Shown: piece after piece, positions 32,692 to 44,586 of the stretch
Numbering within the stretch: the stretch's first letter is position 1
Layout of the letters: every line of letters starts with the position of its first letter
Assembly (NCBI RefSeq): GCF_000715075.1
Contig: NC_134087.1
Span: 158,149,436 to 158,213,435 of the forward strand
Direction: 5' to 3'
Source of the DNA: Nicotiana tabacum
Taxonomy: Eukaryota > Streptophyta > Magnoliopsida > Solanales > Solanaceae
Length of the DNA: 64,000 nucleotides
Program-made: the position numbers and the translations under genes
Notes under the pieces: model-generated
What the model was told of the DNA's origin: nothing
Seen by the model: only the letters and a program-made list of their open reading frames with translations
Database searches by the model: none

Positions 32692-34225
32692 GATTTTATT
32701 TTTAAAGTTATTTAAATCTCGCCAACCTAAAGAAAGGAATGACATTTTATTTTCAAAGTTGTTGAAATCAGGAGCCTGCCTGAAGAGAGGAATGGCGTTT
32801 ATTTTTAAAGTTGTTTAAATCTCGCCAACCTAAATAAAGGAATGGCATTTTATTTTCAAAGTTGTTGAAATCAGGAGCCCGCCTGAAGAGAGGAATGGCG
32901 TTTATTTTTAAAAGTTGTTTAAATCTCGCCAACCTAAAGAAAGGAATGGCATTTTATTTTCAAAGTTGTTGAAATCAGGAGCCCGCCTGAAGAGAGGAAT
33001 GTCGTTTATTTTCAAAGTTATTGTTGGAATCAGGAGCCCGCCTGAAGAGAGGAATGGCGTTTATTTTTAAAAAGTTGTTGAAATCATGAGCCCGCCTGAA
33101 GAGAGGAAAGGCGTTTTATTTTTAAAAGTTGTTGAAATCTCGCCAACCTAAAGAAAGGAATGGCATTTTATTTTTCAAAGTTGTTGTTGAAATCAGGAGC
33201 CCGCCTGAAGAGAGGAATGACGTTTATTTTCAAAGTTGTTGAAATCAGGAGCCCGCCTGAAGAGAGGAATGACGTTTATTTTCAAAGTTGTTGGAATCAG
33301 GAGCACGCCTGAAGAGAGGAATGGCGTTTTATTTTTAAAAGTTGTTGAAATCTCGCCAACCTAAAGAAAGGAATGGCATTTTATTTTTCAAAGTTGTTGT
33401 TGAAATCAGGAGCCCGCCTGAAGAGAGGAATGGCGTTTATTTTCAAAGTTGTTGAAATCAGGAGCCCGCCTGAAGAGAGGAATGGCTTTTATTTTCAAAG
33501 TTGTTGTTGGAATCAGGAGCCCGCCTGAAGAAAGGAGTGGCGTTTATTTTTAAAAAGTTGTTGTTGAAATCAGGAGCCCACCTGAAGAGAGGAAAGACGT
33601 TTTATTTTTAAAAGTTGTTGAAATCTCGCCAACCTAAAGAAAGGAATGGCATTTAATTTTTAAAAGTTGTTGTTGAAATCAGGAGCCCGCCTGAAGAGAG
33701 GAATGACGTTTATTTTCAAAGTTGTTGTTGGAATCAGGAGCCCGCATAAAGAGAGGAATGACATTTATTTTTAAAGTTATTTAAATTTCGCCAACCTAAA
33801 GAAACGAATGGCATTTTATTTTCAAAGTTGTTTGTTGAAATCAGGAGCCCACCTGAAGAGAGGAATGACGTTTATTTTAAAAGTTGTTGTTGAAATCAGG
33901 CGCCCACCTACATAACGAGAGGAATACTTTTCAGCCTTTACATTTCATGTCAGGCGCCCACCTACATAACGAGAGGAATACATTTCAGTCTTTAAATTTC
34001 ATGTCAGGCGCCCACCTACATAACGAGAGGAATACATTTCAGTCTTTATATTTTGAGCATTGAAGTCGGGAGCCCGCCCAGATAACAGAGGCATACATTT
34101 TAGTCTTTACATTTCAAGCGTTGAAGTTGGGAGCCCGCCCAGATAACAGAGGCATACATTTCAGTCTTTAATTTTCAAGTATTGAAGTTGGGAGCTCGCC
34201 CATACAACAAAGGCATACATTTCAA
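32692..34225 (+). repeat. Complex tandem array of stem-loop units (D1)
   Basis: Units of 50-60 bp carry TCAGG-AGCCCG-CCTGA followed by AGAGAGGAATGGCG; about fifteen occur, interleaved with units reading CTCGCCAACCTAAAG. Three units near 33895-34040 read CAGG-CGCCCA-CCT, and the last ones (34070-34200) TGGG-AGCCCG-CCCA. Loop sequence is nearly constant while stem bases differ and still pair. Confidence 0.85.
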
Positions 34226-34546
34226 GATCAAGTCAGAGGACAATAAAACAGAGGGTTACAATAGGAATCCCCAGCAGGAAACAATAAAATTCCCCGGCAC
34301 CGGGTAACAGAAGGTTGCAACAAGAGGTCCCAGCACAAACTCAAGTGCATGTGTCAAAAAGAAGAAAAGCACCGGAAAAAATGCAAGCAGACAAGAAATA
34401 AAGGCAACAAGAAAAATTGCAGTCTAGCCTAGCTTCTTGTTTTCTTTTAAACACGGTGTAACAAGGAGATCGGTAAGCAGTGGTAATAACATGCAACAAC
34501 AGTAACATTGCAGTCTCACGGTAGTCCCAGCTACCAAAACTTCCCG

Positions 34547-34613
34547 AACTACATTGACCTGATTCCTGTTTAGCCTAGGATATGTAGGAAACCTTTGAAG
34601 CAAAGGTTTGGTC
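34547..34613 (+). other. Pseudoknot RNA motif, copy D1-4 (next to the PPT)
   Basis: P1 CTACAT (34549-34554)/ATGTAG (34582-34587): both strands changed relative to CTACG/CGTAG. Pseudoknot GACC (34556-34559)/GGTC (34610-34613), possibly one bp longer. P2 CCT/AGG (34565-34567, 34577-34579). P3 AAACCTTT/AAAGGTTT (34589-34596, 34602-34609), 8 bp. Confidence 0.8.
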
Positions 34614-34704
34614 AAATCTTTTTCAAAAAAATGCTTCACACGGAGTACTCGGATGGGCAAAAATCGCTCGCTTTATCTTTGCACGAAAACCCTTCGTGTC
34701 TTCG

Positions 34705-34720
34705 GGCAAAGAGGGGCAGC
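34705..34720 (+). other. Element D polypurine tract 1
   Basis: GCAAAGAGGGGCAGC directly before LTR 2, equal to the C PPT (60501-60514). The CAGC end next to TGTA is shared. Confidence 0.8.
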
Positions 34721-37700
34721 TGTAAGCACGTGATTTTTGCCCTATATGAGAATTACTCCCAAAAATTAAAAAATAAAATAATTTTTCTTGGTGTGCAATT
34801 TTGTGATATTTTGTGTCACTATTTGTATGTTTGTCTGTGCATGTTTATTTGTTAAATTATTAAAAATACAAAATATGTCGCATTTCGCATGTAGGATTTA
34901 ATTATACAATTGTTAGTAACTAAGTTTGTTTTACAAAAAATAAAAATTACAAAAATAGGCATCGTTTGCATTTTTAGCATTTAATGTCCAAATATATAAT
35001 TTTATGCTTAATTATTACTTAATTATGCGTTAATTATTATTGGGAGTTAATTTGCGCTTTTATAACTTAATTTAGTTCTTAATAATAGTTTAAGTATTTT
35101 TATAGTTTAGTTTTAGAAAAATAAAAGAAGAAAAGAGAGCGAAAATATAAAGAAAGTCGGAATTGGGTCTCTTCTTCGATTTCAAGCCACATGCCCAAAA
35201 AATGGCCCAATCTTCCCAAACGACCCAGTCCATTTTGAACTGGGTCGACCCAGTCCATAATCCAACACCCCTATTATCTTACAAACAACACAAAACAAAA
35301 AAAAATAAGAAAAACCCTAAAAAATATACTAACCAATCCGCCACCCCCTCCCTATCTTCTTCTTCTCTAAGTTTCTCAAGCTCATCCATGGCTTCCCCCT
35401 CAAGCTCATCCCATGGCTGCCTCGTCCTCATCTTCTTCATCGCACCATGAACGAGCAGTCCCATGGCTGCTTCTTCTTCTTTTGAACACCAACAGCTCCA
35501 CCGTCGCACCATGAACGACCTTCCCTCAGCTTTCTTCGTCGCACCATGAAAGATCCCAAGCTCAAGCTCGTTCATGGCTGCTTCCTCACAGTCCCTTTCA
35601 TCCTCTTCGTCGAACAACCAGCCTCGTCTTCCACCCGAGGCAACCCCAGTCACGCCGGAAAAACCCTCGACCAACAAAGGAGGAACCCCATCGCTGCTGC
35701 TTCCCTTCCTCCTTCCAGCTGCCTCGCGACTGCTGCTGCCATGGTCGCCGCTGCTGCTGCCGTTCTAGCTCGTCCAGCTGCTGCCTCATCGACGCAGGCA
35801 GCTATGGCTGCCATTACATCTCTTCTCTTCGAGCTGCGACTGCCTCACGTTGCTTCGTCTTCTTCGTTTCGTCAAAGTTCGAAGGTCTTTCGTTGAGTCG
35901 AGGCCCGGACAGATTTGTTTACAATCGTTGTTCGTCGTTTCATTTCCGGTTAGTTGGTTTTTGAATCTCATTTATTGTCCATAATTTTTGTTCGTTATTT
36001 TCGGATCCAGAATCAATAAATGATTCAATTTTTGTTTTGTTTGTCTATCGTTTGAATTAATTTTTAGTTTGTTCATGTGTTTTGTTGATTTTAATTTTCA
36101 GATTCAAATGGGAAATTAATTAATTTGTTTTTCATGTTTGTTTTATTGTTTAGGTAAGAATTTGTTAGTTTGATGTTTGTTAGATTCAAATTGAAATTTA
36201 ATTGATTATTTCTTCAATTTGTTTCATGTTTTTATATATTTTCCAGAAAGTATTAATGTTGTTTGAGTCATTTAATCCGTCATGTTTGTTGTTTTAAAAA
36301 ATAGATTCATTCATGTTCTTACTTTGTTTGGTTGATCTTGAATCCGAAATTTGTATAGTTTGATTTCTTGTTTACCATTTATGATTATTTCTTGAATTTG
36401 TCTCATAATCTTGTTTAAAGTTTAATATAGAAATTGTTTGTTGTAATGTTGTTAGAGTTGATTTTAAGTTCAATATTATTGAATTTAGAAATCTAAATAT
36501 ACTTGTTTGATTGTTGATGTTGAATTTGAAAATAGATTTGTTTGTTGCTAAAAATATTGTTCAATCAAATTTTAGTTGTTCTTTGTTGTTCAATTTGTGT
36601 TCATGTGATTTGTTGTTTAAATTTGTGTAGAAATTGGTCATATTGGCTATATTTTGGTTGAGTGTGATTAATTGATTTGTTATAGCTGATGGGGTAGTTT
36701 GGTAATTTGCAGTACGTTCAGGGGTAGTTTGGTAATTTCAGTAAGGTCGGAGGGGTAGTTTAGGAATTGTACATTTTGTAATTTTTTATGTGAAGCATGG
36801 GGGACAAAATGAAATGGGGTGGGTTGTGATATAGTTGTTTAATATAAAGGGGGGACAAGACAAAATTTAGTGGGGAGGAATCTTATATTTGTTTAGTGAA
36901 GCATGGGGGACAAAATATAATGTGGTGGTGATGATATATTTAATGTAATGGGGATGAGTGGGAAGATAATGGGTTTGGTAGAGGAAAGGGATTGATTTTA
37001 ATTGATTAAAGGGTTGGGATTATATATAGGAAGTCTTGAATACAGAAAAAAAAGAAGGAAGAGACAGAACAGAAAAAACGGACAGATAGAGAGAGAGAAA
37101 AAAAATGGGCTGAATATTTAGAGAGAGAGAAAAATTCCGAAAAATATTTAAACTTTCAAATAAAAAAAAACTAAAGAAAAAATCTTCTGCTTTCTTTCAT
37201 TGTTTGAAATCAGCATTAATTGTTGTTGTTTGATCGAAGTCGGAAGCTTTTGTTTTGGGTTTACAATTCCACCGGTTTGCAAACTCTTTTCCTGGGTTGT
37301 TACTGTTGCTGGGTTGTTGTTGTTGTGTTGTACTGTTATTACTGCTGCTGATTCTCATCTTCATTTTCTTTTGCTTCCAATATCAGGTACACAACTGACA
37401 CACAGGTTATTGTAATCCGAATATGAAGCATGAATACGAAAAATGAAGAATTGAAATTCTGAATCATATTTAATTATATTCTGAATTTTATTTGTATGTA
37501 CAAATTATTTAGCTTGCAAAAATCAGAATCATGTAGCTATTTAATACATATAGTGGAACATCCGACGATAGTTTAACAGATGAACTATCTACATATATTG
37601 CATAAAAATAAATAAATGGTGTAGTAGCTCCGTCGAGTCAAAAATCAAACGAATAGGCCATCTAGTAGGAACTTGGCAGAAATATTGTTTAGTTAAATAA

Positions 37701-38568
37701 TATTGGTTAATTTCAGCATGTAAATGGTCTAGGATTAAAATTAGATTGCTATATTTTTTTTTAATTTGACAAACTGAAAACATGCCTAGTATAATGTAAC
37801 TAGGTAATAACATGTAAATAAATTAAGATATTTTCTCTTTTATTTTGTAGAGACAAATTTCAAATAAAAAATGTAGGCATTTTAGGACTGACCTTTTTTT
37901 AAAAAAAATAAAATGAGATGAGCCTCGCCCAATAAAATGCACCAATTGCGGGGCCCTCGATAAATGTTTAATTAAGTATTTAGAATTCGGGATAGACTGT
38001 TTAGTGAATTCCACGGTCTTACCCATAAATAATAATACGCTAATCGCTTTAGGCACGATTTTAACAATAATACATTCTTAAGCACGGGTGCGCATTCATG
38101 CGACCCAAATCCAAATCCCAAAACATTGAATAAAATGTGTTCCGGATTGCGGGTGCATTTCATGTGACGTAATCCAAAGACATATTTTAAACAATGTTCA
38201 CATTCTTGTAAAAATAAAATAAATAATGATAAAAGCGGGAAAAAGATAAAACTTGCACATAAGTTCATATTTGTATAAAAATCAGATAATCAAGCCGAAT
38301 ATAACAGTTGAGCGACCGTGCTAGAACTACGGAATTCGGGAATGCCTAACACCTTCTCCCGGGTTAACAGAATTCCTTATCCGGATTTCTGGTACGCAGA
38401 CTATAATATGGAGTCATTCTTTTCCTCGGGATTAAAATTGGTGACTTGGGACACCCTAAATCTCCCAAGTGGCGACTCTGAAATAAATAAATAAATCCCA
38501 TTTCGATTGTCCTTTAATTGGAAAAAACTCCCTACGCCCTCGCGGGGGCAGAAAAAGGAGGTGTGATA
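34721..38568 (+). repeat. Element D LTR 2 (middle LTR)
   Basis: Starts TGTAAGCACGTG; ends GTGTGATA, a C-to-T change from TGTGACA. Near 36080-36130 it resembles LTR 3 rather than LTR 1, while it lacks the GATTC bases kept in LTR 1 and LTR 3 near 38428. U5 hairpin at 38444-38451/38463-38470 and PBS-like 11-mer at 38470-38480. Confidence 0.95.
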
Positions 38569-38572
38569 GCTC

Positions 38573-38590
38573 TGGCGACTCTGCTGGGGA
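38573..38590 (+). other. Element D PBS 2 (tRNA-Arg type)
   Basis: Same 18-mer and same downstream tRNA-like extension as PBS 1. Its presence after the middle LTR shows that the second internal region is complete at its 5' end. Confidence 0.8.
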
Positions 38591-39910
38591 TAGACCCAGA
38601 ACCACTGGTTCAGGGTTAGAAATTCGAGCTTAGATAAATTGTTATAATTGGTTTTATCTGATTTTGTTATATGTTTGGGCTCAATGTGCTAAATAATGCT
38701 TTTACCGCTTTGGTATTATTTGAACTGTATATAAACTGTGCCGAAACCATTCTCTTCTTACCTCCGGGGAGAAGCTCGTTGGTCGAGACTCCCTATTCTG
38801 TTAGTGTCATACCTTGAAATAAGAAAGAGGCCGGACAAGTTACAAAGCCGGACGACCCCGCGGGTCCCCGGTACGTAGCCCCCTCCTCGACTCGAGTTGT
38901 CCGCTCGGGTACACAGTCTAGAACAAATACCCAGGTTATGAACCTAGAATAACGTGACTTCATGCCGGATCCCTAGTAGGAACGTTTGTTTGCATCACGT
39001 GCATTTGACTTTGGAGGCTCAACACAGGGGTTGGGTCTGTCTAGGACAGGTGTACCAAAAATGAAAATGACCATCCTGATGCATCTTACTTGCTACTACT
39101 TGCGCATTTATTTGATTCGGACTTGTGTGTTGACTAACTTGTGAATATCAGGAAGAATATTGTGAAATTGAAAAAAAAAAAGAAATAGCGGTTAGGGAAT
39201 TGATTGTTTATTTTTTAAAACACCCAATACCCAAATACTGTCAAAACTCTGCCGAAATTTTGAGAAAATAAAAAAAAAACGTCTTATTAGTTTGTTTTAT
39301 TAAAAGCAAAGGAAAAATAGAAGGAAAAAAAATCGTTGTTCTGTCTTGGTTGTTCAAAAAAAAATAGAAAAAAATAGTTTGTCTTGCCATAAAAATGAAA
39401 ATGAAAAAGAGTCTTGTTTTTAAAATGGTTTTTTTTATTTATTTATTTGTTTATGAAAATGCCAAATTAAAAATAAAAAAATAAAAATAAAAATAAAAAT
39501 AAAAAGAGTCGGGCGTTGAAAGTGGTTTTATTATTTGTTGCAAATATATATATATATATAAATCCAAAAAGTTTTTCTTTATTTCCAAAAAATGTATATA
39601 TATCTTTATTTGTTGCAAAAATATTTGTCTTGCCAAAAAGTCTAGAAAAGTTTTTTTAGACTCCCAATTTTCAAAACAAAAATCCGAAAATATTTTACTT
39701 CTTCTTTCAAAATTGAAAAGAAAATTCAAAATTCAAAAAATACTTTTAGAAGCATTTCTTTCATTGAAGGTAAAATTACAAAAAAATATTTTCTTAGAAA
39801 TCCTTCTTTGCAAAAATGCTCCTTTTCTTCTTTATAAGTCTTTCCTGCAAAAATAAATAAATAATAATAATAAAAAAGGTTAGTTCATTTACTTATTCAT
39901 GATTTGCCCG
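38591..39910 (+). other. D internal region 2: leader and A-rich stretch, no gene
   Basis: Near-identical to 26782-28090, with the conserved leader block (38820-39070) and A/T-rich stretch. TA-dinucleotide and A-run lengths differ slightly. Confidence 0.7.
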
Positions 39911-39973
39911 AACTACGCGGGTTTGATTCTCACCGGATGTGAGATACGTAGGCAACCCTCATCGGGTCCAACC
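39911..39973 (+). other. Pseudoknot RNA motif, copy D2-1
   Basis: As D1-1, but P3 is ACCC/GGGT, one base pair longer, because of an A-to-C change (AACCCTCATCGGGT). Confidence 0.7.
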
Positions 39974-40009
39974 CACCTTTTGCTAAAATAGCCAAAAACA
40001 AATAAATAA

Positions 40010-40540
40010 ATAAAAAACGTGTCAAATTTTTAATCTTGTCATAAATAAGTCAGGTGGTGTCCAACCTCCCCTTTTGCTAAAAATAGCCAAAAAAAAAAAT
40101 ATATGTCAAATTTTAATTTTGTCATAAAGAAGTCGGGTGACGATGTTTTATCAAGACATAGCCGAATGTTCCCGAAAGGGACGCCGGAAGGCTGACTTTG
40201 CATAAACAGCCATCTTTGGGTCATGTTTAAGATTTGGTCCAGTTGACCCACACAGCCTTAAAAATCTTCGTCCCCGAGACGTTGAAAGGCCGTGTTTGCA
40301 ATATTGAGTTTGCTAATTTGAAAAACGATAAAAAGAGTCATGAATAAGTCAGGTGATGCTGTTTTGTCATAAATAGCCGAATGTTCCCGAAAGGGACGCC
40401 GGAAGGCTGACTTTGCATAAACAACCACCTTTTGGGTCATGTTTAGGATTTTTGGTCCAGTTGACCCACACAGCCTTAAAAATCTTCGTTCCCGAGGCGC
40501 TGAAGGGCCGTGTTTGCAACACCAGGTTTTTATTGTAAAA
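40010..40540 (+). repeat. 215-bp duplication with GNRA hairpins (D2)
   Basis: Same arrangement as 28190-28720, with TCCC-GAAA-GGGA and GCC-GGAA-GGC in each copy (about 40170-40192 and 40385-40407). Confidence 0.75.
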
Positions 40541-41005
40541 AAAATGTCATATAATAGCCTGGGTTTTTAGTCAAAAAATGCCACAAAAAAAAACAAAGAG
40601 TCAGCGGTCAGGTGAACACCGTCTGGATTTTTAGTCAAAGCCATCTTCGGCCGTGTCTTAAACCGTTCTTGCCGAAATAGCCTCAGAGTATCTTTCAGTT
40701 GTCAAAAGGCTATTTTCGTAAAAGAATGGGCAAGTTTGTAAAGTGTCATAAAATAATCCTCCCCGACCTCAAAATTCATGTGAAATTTGGAAAGGGCCAC
40801 GTTGGCAAAAATAACCATTCGGTTGCATTTGTCAAACGGAGAAAGGAAGCTGGCCATTTGTTTTTGGAGTTTGTAAATCTTTTAATTAGAATATGTGGGT
40901 TGTTTGATTTTCGAGTTTGTAGGTCATCTTCAAACCTTTGAAACCCAGTTTGTTTTAATATGAAAATTGAAAAAATGTTTATTATTGTGTATCTTTTATG
41001 GTCCG

Positions 41006-41068
41006 AACTACGCAAGGTCTGATTCATGCGGGGTCATGATACGTAGGCAATCTCCATAAGATTCGACC
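41006..41068 (+). other. Pseudoknot RNA motif, copy D2-2
   Basis: Same helices as D1-2; the only change is one base in the P2 loop. Confidence 0.72.
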
Positions 41069-42371
41069 ACGACAAAAAAAAAGCAAAATGAAAAAAGCAA
41101 AAAAAAAGAATGAAAAAAGAGAATGAAAAATGAAAAAAGAGAAAAAATGAAAAGGAAAAAAAATGGAAAAAAGAAAAAAAAAGAAAAACATCGAAAAAAA
41201 AAGAAAAAAAAAAGAAAAGATGTTGTTAATAATGGGGACCGACTGAGTCCATTTTAACCTGTTTCGTTTTTGAATCACAAAGAAAGAAGGTGGTTGGTTT
41301 GTGGTAAGCCGGACAGTGACACCCAGAACATCGCGCAGAATCCTTTACTCGCACATCATGATGCACACTTTGCGGGGATCAGGCCTGATAGCAGAAGCAC
41401 TCAAATCCTATTGGGGACTTGTTGACTAAGGTTGATGATATTGAAGTTGGTAACAGTCTTGGCAGTATTGATGCGAAGCTCAGTGGCTAAGATGTCAGTT
41501 TTGATAAAGTGGGAGGACGCTTCGTTCCTTGGTTAGCAAGAGAGAAGCTCGTGGTGGCTTATTTTGTTGTCATTTCTGTTGTTCGGATTATTAGGATTGT
41601 AATTCGGATATTGTTTTGTGTCAATATCTTTCCGCTTATCTTTCCATTTTGTCATAGCGGTTTGTTTATGTTTTGTCCAGGTTGTTTAGGATTTTATTCC
41701 GGTTTGTTTTTGTTTTTTTTAACCATTTCACCGGTAGTCCAATGCAAAATCCGGTCTTTTATTATTTCCAGTTATCTTTTTGTTTAGTCCTTTTGTCATT
41801 TAGTTCAGCGCCGATTCTAGTGACATGTCATGCGCACACAGTTTGGGCCTAATCTTAGAAGTTAAATCATAAAATCCCGGAAGGGTGATCAGAACATTTA
41901 AAGAAAATAAGGACGGTTTGAGAATATTCGGAGCTCGAGTCATGTGGAACTAGGGCAAGTTAAACACAAAGAAAATCGTTAAAAGCAAGATTCACCTTTC
42001 ATGATAATAAGAGTGAGAGTGTCGCCCAACGGTGTTTTAGAAATGACAAAGGAAAAATAAAATGTTTAACATAATTGTCAAGTCCAGCACCATCGGAAGA
42101 GACTATAAATCTATGTTCAATTGTGTTGTTTGCACTTGGCATGTTTTGAAGACTGGAATGACAAAGGCATTTTGTTTTGCTACCTAAACACTTTATCCCT
42201 CGTTACCCCTTTTGAGCCTTATTTATTTTCTTTCATACCCCTCGTTCGGAATCAGTAGCAACGAAGAAGAAAAAAAAAAGAGAAAGAAATAAAACAACAA
42301 AACGAAAAAAAAAAAGAGAAAAGAAAAGAGAAATGATAAAAAAAAGTCAAATGAAAAAAAGAGGAATTGGG
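41069..42371 (+). other. D internal region 2: purine tracts and gag-pol scar, no gene
   Basis: Counterpart of 29248-30535, with purine-rich tracts at 41070-41220 and 42262-42362. The 92-codon frame at 41509-41787 differs in length from its counterpart in region 1, arguing against coding function. Confidence 0.65.
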
Positions 42372-42427
42372 AACTACGTTTGACCTAATTCCTCAAAGAG
42401 GATACGTAGGCGCTTCACGGCTCGGTC
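42372..42427 (+). other. Pseudoknot RNA motif, copy D2-3
   Basis: Same as D1-3 except TGATT is TAATT, as also in C copy 2. Confidence 0.72.
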
Positions 42428-44406
42428 ATAGTTTTGAAAAATGAAAAAAAAATCAATTAAAATATCCCCAAGCAAGAAACTGGGGCAAAGGTTGTGTTTG
42501 TTGTAAATAAATCTAATTCCGAAGGTTGTAACTAATAACCCAAAATTAATGCATTTTTTGAGCCTTTAATACCCTTTTTTTTCTAGCACTATCCAAAAAC
42601 CCACATTACGGTCCAAAGAAAGACCTTCTTATTAGTCTTCAAAAGATGCCAAGTCAGACAAATGAGAGTCTCACCGGTGAGCATAACATTCTGTTCCACA
42701 GCGGAAAGGACTCTAATCCCCGGCAGAAAGAGTCATACCGGCAACACTCCGAATCCCCAGCTGGAAAGTGATATAAATGAGAGAGTCTTATCGGTGAAAA
42801 CCTTCACAAGCACCATAAGGCGGTGAAAGCTGAGAGAAAAACCAAAATGAAAGAGGCTTGATAGTGAAAACCCTTCGGGCACTACAAGTCGAATAAGATT
42901 GAGAATCACATGGGGAATTGCCAAATGAAGATCTTGAAAGATGATTGACGGTAGAAGATAGACCACATATGCATGTCATGACCATTAGTGTCGGTATCTG
43001 CGTTTGATAGGTTTTTATTTATAGTTTCTTTTGTTAAAAAATCATCTTTTTCCTTTGTCTTTTTATTCTGTTCCCTTTTATCTTTTTCCTTTTATAGAAA
43101 AATTCCCCAATAGAGTCTGTTTGGTCAAAACAAGTGAGAATTGACTTCAAAATATGCCATCAGCTTTCTAATTATACAAGATGAGATCTGACTAGTATGG
43201 TCAGCAAGGAACAAGCGCGAGGCCAGTGTCAAGAAAGATATCCCCAGCAAAAGGGAATTGACAAAAGGATTGACGAGTGTCAAGAGGGATATCCTTGCCG
43301 AAATCAAAGGTTATAAACCTCAAGGACAAGGCCCGTGAACAAAGCAAGGAGAGCAGTGAGCATAATTTGGGAAATTCATACTAGACTAAAAGGTCGGGGA
43401 AATGCCAGTTTCCGAGCTATGCCACAAAAGAAGAGGGATATCCTAAGCAGAAAGGGATTATCCCCAGCAAATAATATCATCCCCAACAAGTTGTGGAGCG
43501 CAGATCAAGGAAGGAGAAATGGAAAACCATCCCAGTAGGAGCGTCACAACCAACCACCATGTTTTAAACTAACAAATTTTGTTTGATTTGAAACAGGTAA
43601 AGGAAATGGCATTAATGCATGTAGAAAGGATATTATCAAACTGGGGCAGAAAATTTTCCTTCCATTTAGAAAATTTTCTGGAAGTCAGGTACACATTCGG
43701 GGAAGAATAAAGATAACGCCAGTCTCAAGGGAAGTGGTCTTAGAACCAGTGTTGCCCCCAACATAATAAGTTTCAATGGAGGAAGTTGTTCCCCAGCAAA
43801 GGGATAAAACTTGAGCTCGGAAAAAGCAAGAGGCCAGCATCATTCCCAACATCCTTCCGAAGAGTGAAGCACTAGTTCTGAAGGAATCAGAATCCCCCAG
43901 CAATGTTATCCTCGACAGCGTTATCCCCAGCTGATAACATTTTACCCCCCAACAGGTAAGTAAATAATTCCCCAACAGTGTTATCCCCAACAGTTTCGAG
44001 GAGTCCAACACAAGTTTGGTGAAAATCAGTATCCTCAGCGGTTCCTTTCGGGGAAAGGCAAAACGAGTCTCAAGGGAGGTAGTCTTCGAAGGAAGAAGCT
44101 ATGCAAAACAAAAAAACAAAAAAAAGGAATAAAAAAGAATTAAAAAAAAGGGAAGCAGTTTGCAGAGGAATGAAACATCCTACTCAAAAGGAAGTAGTTC
44201 TGGAAGGAGTAAGATAACATATTTACTCAGCAGAGTTATCTTCATCAGTGTTATCCCCAGCGAATCATCAAGATGTAGAAGCATCTTCGACAGATTTTCG
44301 ACCAAGTTTCAAGAGGGTCATAATGGGGAAGGAAGAAAATGAAAATTCATCCCCAGCAAAATAATCCCCAGCAAGTTTTCGAGGTAAGACATTTTCAAGT
44401 TTTAAA
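42428..44406 (+). other. D internal region 2: non-coding segment with ATCCCCAGC motifs
   Basis: Counterpart of 30600-32571, with no gene. The 108-codon minus-strand frame (43685-44011) is not preserved in the first internal region. Confidence 0.6.
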
Positions 44407-44586
44407 GATATTTTGGGTTCATCCGCCCTCGAATATGATATTTTGGGTTCATCCGCCCTCGAATAGGATATTTTGGGTTCATCCGCCCTTGAATAGGATA
44501 TTTTGGGTTCATCCGCCCTCGAATAGTATATTTTGGGTTCATCCGCCCTCAAATAGGATATTTTGGGTTCATCCGCCCTCGAATAG
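44407..44586 (+). repeat. 30-bp tandem repeat, six copies (D2)
   Basis: Units start every 30 bp from 44407; several carry single substitutions. In one frame the units read IFWVHPPSNR repeated, which is only the translation of the repeat. Confidence 0.95.

Noticed and set aside
32692..34225. CRISPR array
   Set aside because: Repeats are direct, with variable units and no unique spacers of constant length, inside a plant retrotransposon.
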